Shown here: positions 7,643 through 15,639 of the stretch, one piece after another
How the letters are laid out: every line of letters starts with the position of its first letter
Position numbering within the stretch: the first letter of the stretch is position 1
Assembly: GCF_039541075.1 (NCBI RefSeq)
Contig: NZ_BAABFN010000005.1
Location: forward strand, 124,001-188,000
DNA from: Compostibacter hankyongensis
Lineage (GTDB): Bacteria; Bacteroidota; Bacteroidia; Chitinophagales; Chitinophagaceae
Length of the DNA stretch: 64,000 nt
Reading direction: 5' to 3'
Translations under genes and position numbers: made by a program
The notes under the pieces: generated by a model
The model's input: only the letters and a program-made list of their open reading frames with translations
The model's database searches: none
Told to the model about the DNA's origin: nothing

Positions 7643-9158
7643 CCGGCGGAAGCATCTCTCCGATGACGGGAAGACATCCCTGCTCCATCAGCTTTTTAAG
7701 GAAAGAGGAAACCGCTGCCGTCCATCCGGGTAAGCGGCTCAGGTCCGTTCCCCAAAGCTCCTTGTCTTTCAGCACCGCGCCGGCAAGGTCTTCCGGATCA
7801 ACCGTGGTCCAGTAAGTATGCAGGCGGGAAGCCTGCTCATCCCGCACCGGATAGACCCTGTCCCCGTAACAGCCCTCATATCCGTTACCGGCAGGCCTTG
7901 TCCGCATAAAAAGCAGGTACGCCGCAAAGGCCAGCGACATGCAGACCGGCGGCTCGCTGCTTTTTTCATAATGGCTGAGCAATATGGGAACGTTGCGCAT
8001 ACGCATCTTGGAAGAATACTGCAAGGTAATGTCCAGCCATTTATGCGCAATATGGGGATTACGAAAACGGTCCAGCACCTTATCCGCGAATGCTGCTGCG
8101 TCTCCCCGGGGCAGGGCGGGGCCGTTGATGGCGGAGATGATTTCCTGCTGCATGATGCGCGCGATGAAGCCGCCCATCACCACATCCTGCATGGCGGCCG
8201 ATACCGTAGGGAAACCGGCAAGAAAAGCGGGCCCGCAGCTAAAGGTATGCGTGCCGTTCAGCAACCGCAGCTTCAGCTCCCTGAAGCTGTATATGTTTTC
8301 CGCGACGATCATGCCTTCATCCGCCTTCCTGAAGGAAAGCACCTCATTTACCCGGGGAGACGATGCCGCAATGGCCCACAGACGGTAAGGCTCGGCCATG
8401 ATCATAAGGGCATCGTCGTATCCCAGCTGCTTCCTGAGCTCCTGATACCGGTCGTCCGGCAACTTCCCCGGCACGATCCGGTCCACCAGCGAATTACAGA
8501 AAAAATTATCCCGGCGCAGCCACGATACAAAGCCTTCTTCCAGCCGGTTGCCGTCAGCCAGCTGCAGCAATATCTCCAGCAATCTGTCGGCATTGTCAGG
8601 GATCAGCTCGGTGGGCACTACCACCAGCCCGGCGGCAGGATCGCCCTGTGACCACAGGTATCTCCGGTAAAGAAAGGCCAGCAGCTTGGCCGGAAAAGAC
8701 GAGGGGGGATTCGCCCGGATATCCTCGTCGACAAACGCAATGCCTACTTCGGTGGTGTTGGATATCACCAGCTGCATATCCGGGTTTTCGGCACATTGCA
8801 TCACCTCCTCCCACTGATGTGCGGCCGTCAGCACACGGCTGATGGATGCGTTGATCCGGATATCCTCTATTTCCTCACCGTTTGCGATGCCTCTGGCCAC
8901 AAGCGTATAAAGATTGTCCTGTTTTTCAAAATCTGTCGCATCCCCGCCGGATGTGGACTTAACCACTACAATACGTCCGCGGAAGAGACCCTCGTTATTT
9001 GCCTTGTCGATGAAATAATCCGGCAGCCCCCGCAGCAGCACTCCGGTTCCGAACTGCAGGACCTTCTCGGGGAAACCGGATACATCCTCCCGGGGCAACC
9101 GGACGGGAGCCTGCGGTGATATTTGTTTCAGCTGCTCTTTTGAGAGTATCATCGGCAT
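7611..9158 (-). CDS. uxaB: Tagaturonate reductase (altronate oxidoreductase)
   Basis: The 515-residue protein belongs to the polyol/mannitol dehydrogenase family. Its N-terminal Rossmann segment is FPEKVLQFGTGVLLRGLPDYF, followed by GRIVVVKSTSGGD and QLVISNTTEVGIAF. The C-terminal helical domain carries the LNGTHTFSCGPAFLAGF motif and a conserved Lys/Asn/His active-site region. UxaB reduces D-tagaturonate to D-altronate with NADH in galacturonate breakdown. The UxaC and UxaA genes of that pathway are not in the window. The start is ATG at 9156-9158 (MPMILSKEQ); the second Met is an equal candidate. It overlaps the 3' end of the convergent Nudix regulator. Confidence 0.92.
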   Translation of the reverse strand: MPMILSKEQLKQISPQAPVRLPREDVSGFPEKVLQFGTGVLLRGLPDYFIDKANNEGLFRGRIVVVKSTSGGDATDFEKQDNLYTLVARGIANGEEIEDIRINASISRVLTAAHQWEEVMQCAENPDMQLVISNTTEVGIAFVDEDIRANPPSSFPAKLLAFLYRRYLWSQGDPAAGLVVVPTELIPDNADRLLEILLQLADGNRLEEGFVSWLRRDNFFCNSLVDRIVPGKLPDDRYQELRKQLGYDDALMIMAEPYRLWAIAASSPRVNEVLSFRKADEGMIVAENIYSFRELKLRLLNGTHTFSCGPAFLAGFPTVSAAMQDVVMGGFIARIMQQEIISAINGPALPRGDAAAFADKVLDRFRNPHIAHKWLDITLQYSSKMRMRNVPILLSHYEKSSEPPVCMSLAFAAYLLFMRTRPAGNGYEGCYGDRVYPVRDEQASRLHTYWTTVDPEDLAGAVLKDKELWGTDLSRLPGWTAAVSSFLKKLMEQGCLPVIGEMLPPATGAGDRDWE

Positions 9159-9357
9159 CAGTTTAGGGGGTCAGGAAATAAGGGGGCTAAGATAGCCCTT
9201 TCGGGGGTTCCCCGGGAAAAAAGATGACCTTTTAATGCCTGGGCGGGGAGCCGACGGCATTGTCGCAATCGCCCCCCTATATTGCCGTTTTTGCACCCGC
9301 TTGAAAAAGATAATCGTAGCTATGTTTGTAGCCTGTTATCACTCAAAAACACAGATC

Positions 9358-9858
9358 ATGCATAGTAAAAAGCAACTATTAGCCCAGTACGTGCTCCATT
9401 GCAGATGGTTTGTCAATGTGCTGGAAGGTTTTACAGATGAGGAAACCAACGAGCGGATCAATGCCGACATGAACCATGTAAAATACCTCGCGGGACATCT
9501 GTTAAACGCACAATACGCTTTTGCGCAGATAGCCGGAATAACGGTAACGAGAAAATGGGATGAGCTGTTTGCGGGCCAGGGGAAGTCGAAGGCGCGGGAT
9601 AATTTTCCTTATCCGTCGATAGACGAAATAAAGGCAACCTGGGATCAATTATATCCGGTTGTAAAAAGCGCCCTCGAAAAGATGCCGGAAGAAGCATTGC
9701 AAAAAGAGCTGCCCGCTTCCCCGGTAGCCGGACATGGTATACTGGACAGTACTGTCGGGGATCTCTGGGCCTTTCTGAACCTTCATCAGGCCTATCATAT
9801 CGGCCAGATAGGCATATTGCGGAGAGGCTTTAAAAAAGACCCGATGAAATACTTTTAA
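9358..9858 (+). CDS. DinB-superfamily protein
   Basis: I chose the ATG at 9358, which gives 166 residues starting MHSKKQLLAQYVLHCRWFVNVLEGF. An in-frame ATG at 9235 would add 41 residues that do not look like protein. The fold signature is a four-helix bundle with conserved histidines. MNHVKYLAGHLLNAQYA carries the first, and LWAFLNLHQAYHIGQIGILRRGF carries the HxxYHxGQ motif of DinB metal-binding proteins. Members bind divalent metals and include thiol transferases, but most are uncharacterised. It is monocistronic. Confidence 0.83.
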   Translation: MHSKKQLLAQYVLHCRWFVNVLEGFTDEETNERINADMNHVKYLAGHLLNAQYAFAQIAGITVTRKWDELFAGQGKSKARDNFPYPSIDEIKATWDQLYPVVKSALEKMPEEALQKELPASPVAGHGILDSTVGDLWAFLNLHQAYHIGQIGILRRGFKKDPMKYF

Positions 9859-9936
9859 ACGGCAGGGATATAAAAGAAACCAACGAATTCGGGTAACGGG
9901 AAAAATGCCTGGACTGCCGGCGGCACGGCATAAAAA

Positions 9937-9958
9937 GGCCCGGGTAGACACCCAGGCC
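9937..9958. terminator. Hairpin downstream of the DinB gene
   Basis: GGCCCGGGT-AGAC-ACCCAGGCC forms a stable stem-loop about 80 bp after the DinB stop, followed within 15 bases by a T-rich stretch (TTAATCTTTT). It is a plausible end for that transcript. The rest of 9959-10150 is AT-rich with another weaker inverted repeat (AGGTT/AACCT around 9975-10000) and no coding sequence that I can support. Confidence 0.5.
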
Positions 9959-10157
9959 GGATCCTTAATCTTTTAGGTTTTAAACTCTTCTTTAACCTAA
10001 ATAGCTATAGAATGCCAAAGGCGTTGTTTATTCACCTTCCATTCGACTCCAATTTAGGAACTATATGATTCTCTGAAGCGTTTATTACATCAAAGGGGAA
10101 ATTGTATAGATGAAAGAGATTATTCCCATTATGAACAAAAATCTGAACGGGTGAAAA

Positions 10158-10181
10158 AAGCCTTTACCCTGAGGTAAAGGC
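10158..10181 (-). terminator. Intrinsic terminator reading on the minus strand
   Basis: The perfect stem AGCCTTTACC-CTGA-GGTAAAGGCT is preceded on the plus strand by AAAAA, so on the minus strand it is followed by a run of T, the classic intrinsic terminator form. It lies about 90 bp after the stop of the minus-strand candidate RiPP precursor gene. This supports a real short transcript from that strand. Confidence 0.72.
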
Positions 10182-10271
10182 TGCTTCGATAAAAGGGATA
10201 TCTGTCAGGACGTGACAAGCCGGGCGGGGAATTGCACCGGAGGATTCCTGACCGGCATCCGCTGGCTGGCG

Positions 10272-10490
10272 TCACTCCGGAAGATTCCTGTCCTGTGCCC
10301 GCTCATGCCCGGCTGCATGCCGGTCCCTGGCGGTCCGGGTACCTGCCATGAGTCCCGTCGTCGTCCCGGTGATGGTACTTGTGGTCGGGATGGTCGGCAT
10401 CGCCGAGGGGTTCCGCCGGCGTCCCGTAAACTTAAACAGTGAATTTCCTTTGACCGAAAGCTTGGGTTGTGTAGACATAGCCTTTTGCAT
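10272..10490 (-). CDS. Candidate RiPP precursor (LanB substrate), 72 aa, Cys-free
   Basis: The peptide has a leader-like N-terminus (MSTQPKLSVKGNSLFKF after a possible MQKA extension). It resembles the LxLKxxxLxxF/L leaders of Bacteroidota class I lanthipeptide precursors. Next comes a Thr/Ser/Pro core with TIPTTSTITGTTTGLM, which holds nine Thr or Ser in 16 residues, and then an Arg/His-rich tail ending NLPE. There is no Cys anywhere, so ordinary lanthionine rings cannot form; dehydration of Thr and Ser is what its partner could do. The start may be ATG 10490 or 10478. It is on the same strand as the LanB-type gene at 12.4-15.5 kb, divergent from a LytS-type kinase, and followed by an intrinsic terminator. 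Precursor identity is inferred from context and composition. Confidence 0.55.
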   Translation of the reverse strand: MQKAMSTQPKLSVKGNSLFKFTGRRRNPSAMPTIPTTSTITGTTTGLMAGTRTARDRHAAGHERAQDRNLPE

Positions 10491-10529
10491 TTAGTGTGGT
10501 TAAGTAATAATTTAAAATTATGCATTTAG
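10486..10529. promoter_or_regulatory. Direct repeat TGCATTTAG in the divergent promoter region
   Basis: TGCATTTAG occurs at 10486-10494 and again at 10521-10529, in the 133-bp region between the candidate precursor (minus) and the LytS-like kinase (plus). The first copy overlaps the upstream start codon of the precursor. LytTR regulators bind pairs of 9-bp direct repeats, so this is a candidate site for the adjacent LytTR protein, but the spacing (35 bp start to start) is wider than usual. Weak evidence. Confidence 0.3.
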
Positions 10530-10623
10530 GAATTTACTACTCAAACCATTACATCAATCCGGCATTTATATAGATATATGGAAATATTCCCTATATTAGG
10601 CCTGCGTATCAGGTTCCTTAATC

Positions 10624-11691
10624 ATGTCACATGCAGCGCTATTCCGGAAGCCGTTTCTCCATGTTTTCGGATGGCTGACCTTTATTATCTATGAAATAAG
10701 CATATCTTGGTATTTTGGAGATAATTCTTCTTTACTGGCCTTTGGCGCCTTCTATATCCTGAACATCTTCCTTTTTTACTTCAATGCGCATGTGATCTTT
10801 TTCAGGTTCCTATCAGACAACTCCTTTTTCAGGTGGGTAACACTGGTATTGCTCACCGTTATCGAGCTGGCCGTCTACACCTATATCAGCACATGCCTCA
10901 ACAATGTTTTTAAACACCTGAAAGGCGTAGCAATACTCACACACATGAACCCTGATGTGGTGGTGATGTCTATCTGGCGGGGGGTGTATTTTTTGGGCCT
11001 GAGTATAGCCTATTGGGGAGTGTCCAGCAGGATAAGGGCAATAAAAGCAGCGCAGCAGGCCGAGATAAGCAGGCTGAAGACGCTTCAGGAAAGAGAGACG
11101 CTCGAAAAGGAAAATATCCAGCTACAGAATGCCTATCTGCAGGCCCGTATCAATCCGCATTTTCTGCTGAACACCTTAAACTTTATCTATAACCAGGTAG
11201 AAGAAATAAACCCCATTGCTGCCGATAACATCGTGCTGCTGTCCGAGATCATGCAGTACTCGCTTTCCGGCATGGGAAAAGACGGGAAGGTACCCCTGAC
11301 GCAGGAAATCGATCATATCAGAAAATATATCGGATTAAACCAGTCCCGATTTGACAACCGGCTGCATCTGAGCACGGAGATCATCGGATATCCTCATCCG
11401 GATAAAAGGATACCGCCGCTGCTGCTGCTGACCTTTGTGGAGAACTTATTTAAACATGGCGATCTGACCGATCCCGGCCATCCCGGTATCATACAGGTGG
11501 ATATGAACAACGGGCAGCTGCTGCTCTTTACAAAAAATAAAAAGAGAAGATTTCCCGTCAAACACAGGGATCATGTGGGAATCAGCAATGCCCGGACAAG
11601 ACTCTATAATTTTTACGGCGAGAGCGGTGCGCATATTTGCATTGACCAGACGGAAACCGAATTCACATTAAACCTAAAGATCATCCTATGA
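10624..11691 (+). CDS. LytS/YehU-type sensor histidine kinase
   Basis: The 355-residue protein has four N-terminal membrane segments (residues about 10-140). A cytoplasmic coiled-coil (KAAQQAEISRLKTLQERETLEKE) leads to the HisKA_7TM/LytS-type kinase motif ARINPHFLLNTLNFIYNQ with His179. The ATPase part carries PPLLLLTFVENLFKHG (N box) and HVGISNARTRL. It has no extracellular ligand domain, so it may sense the membrane or the peptide itself. Its stop overlaps the start of the downstream LytTR response regulator by 4 bp (ATGA), so the two are translationally coupled. It is divergent from the candidate RiPP precursor. Confidence 0.9.
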   Translation: MSHAALFRKPFLHVFGWLTFIIYEISISWYFGDNSSLLAFGAFYILNIFLFYFNAHVIFFRFLSDNSFFRWVTLVLLTVIELAVYTYISTCLNNVFKHLKGVAILTHMNPDVVVMSIWRGVYFLGLSIAYWGVSSRIRAIKAAQQAEISRLKTLQERETLEKENIQLQNAYLQARINPHFLLNTLNFIYNQVEEINPIAADNIVLLSEIMQYSLSGMGKDGKVPLTQEIDHIRKYIGLNQSRFDNRLHLSTEIIGYPHPDKRIPPLLLLTFVENLFKHGDLTDPGHPGIIQVDMNNGQLLLFTKNKKRRFPVKHRDHVGISNARTRLYNFYGESGAHICIDQTETEFTLNLKIIL

Positions 11692-12425
11692 TAAAGTGCT
11701 ACGTTATTGATGATGAAGAGCATGCTGTTAAGGTGCTGTCCAGATTTATAGAAAGAACGCCGGAGCTGCATTTTCTGGGATCCGAAACCGATCCGCTGGA
11801 AGCCTGGAATAAAATGGAAAACCAATCGGTTGCTCCCGATATCACTTTCCTGGATGTGGACATGCCGCAGATATCCGGCATCAACTTGGCTGAGCTGATC
11901 CGTACCAAAACAGAAATCATCTTCACTACCGCTTATCCTGATTATGCCATCCAGGCCTTTGAGCGCGACGCGCTGGATTACCTGCTCAAGCCGGTGACAT
12001 ACGAACGTTTTCTGAAAGCCATCAGCAAGACAAAGGACCGGCTGTCCCTAAAGGCTAAAAACATATCGGCCGGCCAGGGCGAAGACTATTTTTATATAAA
12101 AAGCGAAGCCAAAGGGAAAATGATAAAGATCAAGCATCATGCGCTCAATTATATCGAGGCAAAAGCCAATTACTTAAGATTGTGCCTGGACAACGAATCC
12201 TATCTCACTTATCTGACCCTAAAGGAGCTGGAAGAAAAGCTGCCGCCCGTTCAGTTTATCCGGATACATAAATCCTTCATCATAAACCTGCAAAAAATAG
12301 TTGTACTGGAAGGGAATAAGGTCATCCTCGAGAACGGTGTTTCGGTGGATGTAGGCGGAAGCTACAGAAGCAAGCTGCTTTCGGCCATCAACCCGAAATT
12401 AATTATCAGCAAAAGAAGCCCCTAA
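11688..12425 (+). CDS. LytTR-family response regulator
   Basis: The 245-residue protein has an N-terminal receiver domain (CYVIDDEEHA acidic pocket; phospho-acceptor Asp56 in ITFLDVDMPQISG; Lys in DYLLKPVTYERFLKAI). A C-terminal LytTR DNA-binding domain follows (KGKMIKIKHHALNYIEAKANY ... FIRIHKSFIINLQKI). It is paired with the kinase whose gene overlaps it. Its 3' end overlaps the convergent LanB gene by 27 bp, so strong transcription of the two genes would interfere. It is the likely regulator of this small locus. The target site is unproven. Confidence 0.92.
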   Translation: MIKCYVIDDEEHAVKVLSRFIERTPELHFLGSETDPLEAWNKMENQSVAPDITFLDVDMPQISGINLAELIRTKTEIIFTTAYPDYAIQAFERDALDYLLKPVTYERFLKAISKTKDRLSLKAKNISAGQGEDYFYIKSEAKGKMIKIKHHALNYIEAKANYLRLCLDNESYLTYLTLKELEEKLPPVQFIRIHKSFIINLQKIVVLEGNKVILENGVSVDVGGSYRSKLLSAINPKLIISKRSP

Positions 12426-15400
12426 CGTTTTCTGCATTCTGCCGAGGCAGGATTCATAATGACGCCAAAGGCAATAGTACAGGATAAACTCATTCTTCCG
12501 GGGCGATCCGGAAAACAGCCGGTTCAAATGCATATGGATCAAATCGCCCATGAGTGAGTCCTTTTTTGACGGAGGCCAGCTCGCGGAAATACCGGCAATC
12601 TGTTTATGAACGTACTTGAAGATATTAAACGGTACGGTAACACCGTATTTGATCATGATAGGCTCAACAATATCAGAAGGAGCCATGCTCCTGATTTCCC
12701 TGAACTTCCGTCTCAGCTGGGCCTTGATTTCAGCTGAAGCGCCGAACTCTGCTTCCATGGCCTTATGAAGCCCGGCAAACAGCCGGATCTTCGCCTTTAT
12801 ATCATAGGAGAATATATTCAGAAGCGCCTCTATACTGCCATAAGCCATTTCATAAAGGGCCAACGGCACATGCGCAATACGGCTGTCATTTTCCAGAAAT
12901 TTCATGACCAGCGCAGCGCTCGCGCAAAAACAGGACTCAAGCTCGTCCATAACCTCCGGGTTATATCTTTCCAGCTCCCGTTCATAAGTAGCCACCTGAA
13001 AATCCCGGATCAGCCCGGAATCGGTAAGGGGAGACAAACATTGGTTCAATACCCTGATGATTAACCCGGCATGCACAGGAATTAAATTAAACCTGATCCG
13101 TAAATGAAACTCCGGATCTCCGTACCGGACAAAAAACCATTGGTTTAAAAAGCCTGCGCTTATCCATCTTTTACACAGCGGAAGGATATAATTTACCAGC
13201 ATCTCGCTGGCCCGCTGGGGATGGCAATATATTTTAAAATAATACCACATGCTGCCCGGGAGAAACTTCCTGATGACCGGCTTTACCGTAGCCGGCTGAT
13301 CCAGTCCCGGGCTAACTGCGTCGTATATCTTCTCATGATGATAAAGACAAGTGAAATACTGCCTGATATGGGTATCATAAGCGGGAGAACCTTTACCCGA
13401 CGCTGCATCCATAAACGGAAACTCTTTGATGATGATCTTATCATCCTTCTTTAGCATCTTGCCCAGAAAAGCCAGGTCGTCTTCTTTTTCCGTATCAAAC
13501 ACCAGGTAATTATCGTATTTATTTAAAGAGATATAGCGGGGCCACCACAGGGTCGAAGCGGCTTTCTTTAACGCCCCGGGGACGGTCTCATCCGATTTTA
13601 AAAGATTGCCGATGTCTTCCCGGTCAAGATGCCAGGAGGCCAGGCTCAAAATGCAGTTTCTGTACCTGACCCTGGGGTAAAAAGATAAATCAGGAAAAAA
13701 AAGCGGCAGCTCAAAGTTGAAATTCGATCTTAAGCCCTGATGCTGAAGGTCGCAAAGAAACCTGAACACCGGAAGATCGCTCCTGAAATAGTTGAATGCG
13801 GATGTAAGCCGGGGTATGACCCGTTTTTTCAACCGTTTTGACCAGAGCATGATTTCACCGTTTTGAACGGTGACCCACAGGTCGTTCGGCGCTATCTGCC
13901 CTTCCTCCGGCAAGGCAGAGCCGGTAAGTACGGGAATTTCATATTTTCTAAAGATATTTCTTCTTTCCACATTGGCAATATGCGAGTCGCCGCAATGCGC
14001 TATTTCGGCAAAGACCACCTCCGGATTGCTTTCTTCCTCGACCCTGACAATGTCTGTCAGACAGCGATGTAAATCAGCACTGAACGGGGAAAACCTTCCC
14101 GGCAAGGCGGAAGCTGTCGATCCTCCGGCCTGCTCAATGAACACACAGTCCCCTGTAGTCCTGAAAACGACGGAAATGCTGGGCGGATATCTGAATTTAT
14201 CCGGCTCAGCAAGCCGTTGAAGGTCCTGATCTTCCAGGACAAGGGTAAAATTCTTGTTTTCAGCACGTTTTAACGTATTCCATTTATCCAGCAGCAAAGC
14301 ATGTGCAGCCGTCCATTCGATTTGCCCGGAGCTGAGCTGATGGAAATCCAACCGCATATCGGATATCAGGGATGAAGCCCCTGCGCCGGTTTGAGTAACT
14401 TCTTCTCCCACGCCGATCTCCGGGTCCAATGCGGTCAGCAGCGGGATCCACCTGTGATCAAACTTCCTGGTGAACGCCGAAGAAAATCTTTTCAAATAAT
14501 CATTTTCCTGCCGTGGCAGCAACATATCTATGGCATACAATCCTTCCAGCATCTTATGTTGAAAGCGGGGAGCCAACGCGCCGGATATAGCCGGCCGCTC
14601 CAGATTCAGATAAGCGGTGGAATGGTCAGCCGCTGCATCACCAGCACAGGCCCTGATCTTCTTATCCAACTCCACCGATGTATCCAGAATATGGTCGTCC
14701 ACCGGAATAATTTTCCTGTAAACTTCATCCGGAAAACCGGCCCGGTTCTTATCCGGGTTTTCTTTGATAATACTATCTGCAATACGCTCCAGATAATCTG
14801 CCCCGGTAATATTGGGCAACAATGACGGCACAATTACCTGCCGCTCTATCAGCTCATTCAGGAATTCTTCCGACTCTTTCAGATTAGCCCCGAACTGATT
14901 GCCGAGAAAAGACAGGATATCCTTTCCGCTTCTTTTGGTTATACAATACGACAATATCTCATTGATCACCTCGTCAGACTGAAGAAATTCAATGGTAAAT
15001 TCCTTTTGAGATGCCCCTTCATGAGTGTCGGACTTAAGATAACGATACTCGCCTCCTACCTTATAAAGACTGCTGTTCAGGACATACCATTGTGAAAATC
15101 CTTCATGTTCTTCAATAATCCGGCCGGCTATTATCCGGCCGTACTCATAATCAATACGAAAATGCAGTCTCGGCGGATCAAATAAAAACGGCTGCGCCCT
15201 CTTTCCGCCCCAGCTGATGAGTGAAAATCCTGAAAAAAGACCAAACGGAGTAGGCCGGAAACACATCCTATTGAGATACATTTTCAAGGATACCTTCTGC
15301 TTTTCGCTTAATAAAGCATATTCAAAATTGCATTTCTCCAGGGCGTCAAACAGGCTTCTGCTGGCCCAGAAGATAGCGGCGTTGAAATAAGGATCTGATA

Positions 15401-15497
15401 GTACCGTTCCCAAAGGACGGTCATAACGGTGATGATCAAATGCCGGCATCCTGAGCATCAGCCGGGGATAGAACGTATAGTCGAAAACAGATTTCAT
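12399..15497 (-). CDS. LanB-type lantibiotic dehydratase with C-terminal elimination domain
   Basis: At 1,032 residues this has full LanB length. The N-terminal glutamylation domain shows RMCFRPTPFGLFSGFSLISW, the hallmark RxTPxGLFxGF region. The C-terminal part (about 750-1025) begins MWYYFKIYCHPQRASEMLVNYI and contains QWFFVRYGDPEFHLRIRF, typical of the SpaB_C/thiopeptide-type elimination domain. LanB enzymes use Glu-tRNA to glutamylate Ser and Thr in a precursor peptide and then eliminate glutamate to give dehydro residues. No LanC cyclase, protease or ABC exporter gene is adjacent. The likely substrate is the Thr-rich, Cys-free peptide encoded at 10272-10490 on the same strand. It converges with the LytTR gene. 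Confidence 0.9.
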   Translation of the reverse strand: MKSVFDYTFYPRLMLRMPAFDHHRYDRPLGTVLSDPYFNAAIFWASRSLFDALEKCNFEYALLSEKQKVSLKMYLNRMCFRPTPFGLFSGFSLISWGGKRAQPFLFDPPRLHFRIDYEYGRIIAGRIIEEHEGFSQWYVLNSSLYKVGGEYRYLKSDTHEGASQKEFTIEFLQSDEVINEILSYCITKRSGKDILSFLGNQFGANLKESEEFLNELIERQVIVPSLLPNITGADYLERIADSIIKENPDKNRAGFPDEVYRKIIPVDDHILDTSVELDKKIRACAGDAAADHSTAYLNLERPAISGALAPRFQHKMLEGLYAIDMLLPRQENDYLKRFSSAFTRKFDHRWIPLLTALDPEIGVGEEVTQTGAGASSLISDMRLDFHQLSSGQIEWTAAHALLLDKWNTLKRAENKNFTLVLEDQDLQRLAEPDKFRYPPSISVVFRTTGDCVFIEQAGGSTASALPGRFSPFSADLHRCLTDIVRVEEESNPEVVFAEIAHCGDSHIANVERRNIFRKYEIPVLTGSALPEEGQIAPNDLWVTVQNGEIMLWSKRLKKRVIPRLTSAFNYFRSDLPVFRFLCDLQHQGLRSNFNFELPLFFPDLSFYPRVRYRNCILSLASWHLDREDIGNLLKSDETVPGALKKAASTLWWPRYISLNKYDNYLVFDTEKEDDLAFLGKMLKKDDKIIIKEFPFMDAASGKGSPAYDTHIRQYFTCLYHHEKIYDAVSPGLDQPATVKPVIRKFLPGSMWYYFKIYCHPQRASEMLVNYILPLCKRWISAGFLNQWFFVRYGDPEFHLRIRFNLIPVHAGLIIRVLNQCLSPLTDSGLIRDFQVATYERELERYNPEVMDELESCFCASAALVMKFLENDSRIAHVPLALYEMAYGSIEALLNIFSYDIKAKIRLFAGLHKAMEAEFGASAEIKAQLRRKFREIRSMAPSDIVEPIMIKYGVTVPFNIFKYVHKQIAGISASWPPSKKDSLMGDLIHMHLNRLFSGSPRKNEFILYYCLWRHYESCLGRMQKTLGASFADN

Positions 15498-15639
15498 GCC
15501 ACTTAAAATGAGGGGGAAAAATAATTGCTGTGGCAGGCATTTAAAAATTATTTACATCAACCGCCGCTTTCTGTAGATGAAAATGAATTTTCTGCGTCCC
15601 GGAGCAAACGTGTCAAAATAGGGATAGCGATGCTTGGAC

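Noticed and set aside
7818..8651. Reading frame of 277 codons on the plus strand
   Set aside because: It is antisense to uxaB, which has clear family motifs; the frame is His/Arg/Gln-rich and without family likeness, so it is a shadow.
9959..10150. Possible tRNA or small RNA in the gap after the DinB gene
   Set aside because: No cloverleaf or CCA-type structure could be drawn; only terminator-like hairpins.
10205..10525. Alternative minus-strand frame of 106 codons overlapping the candidate RiPP precursor
   Set aside because: It is Arg/Pro/Cys-rich without leader or core pattern, whereas the chosen frame has a leader-like N-terminus and Thr-rich core.
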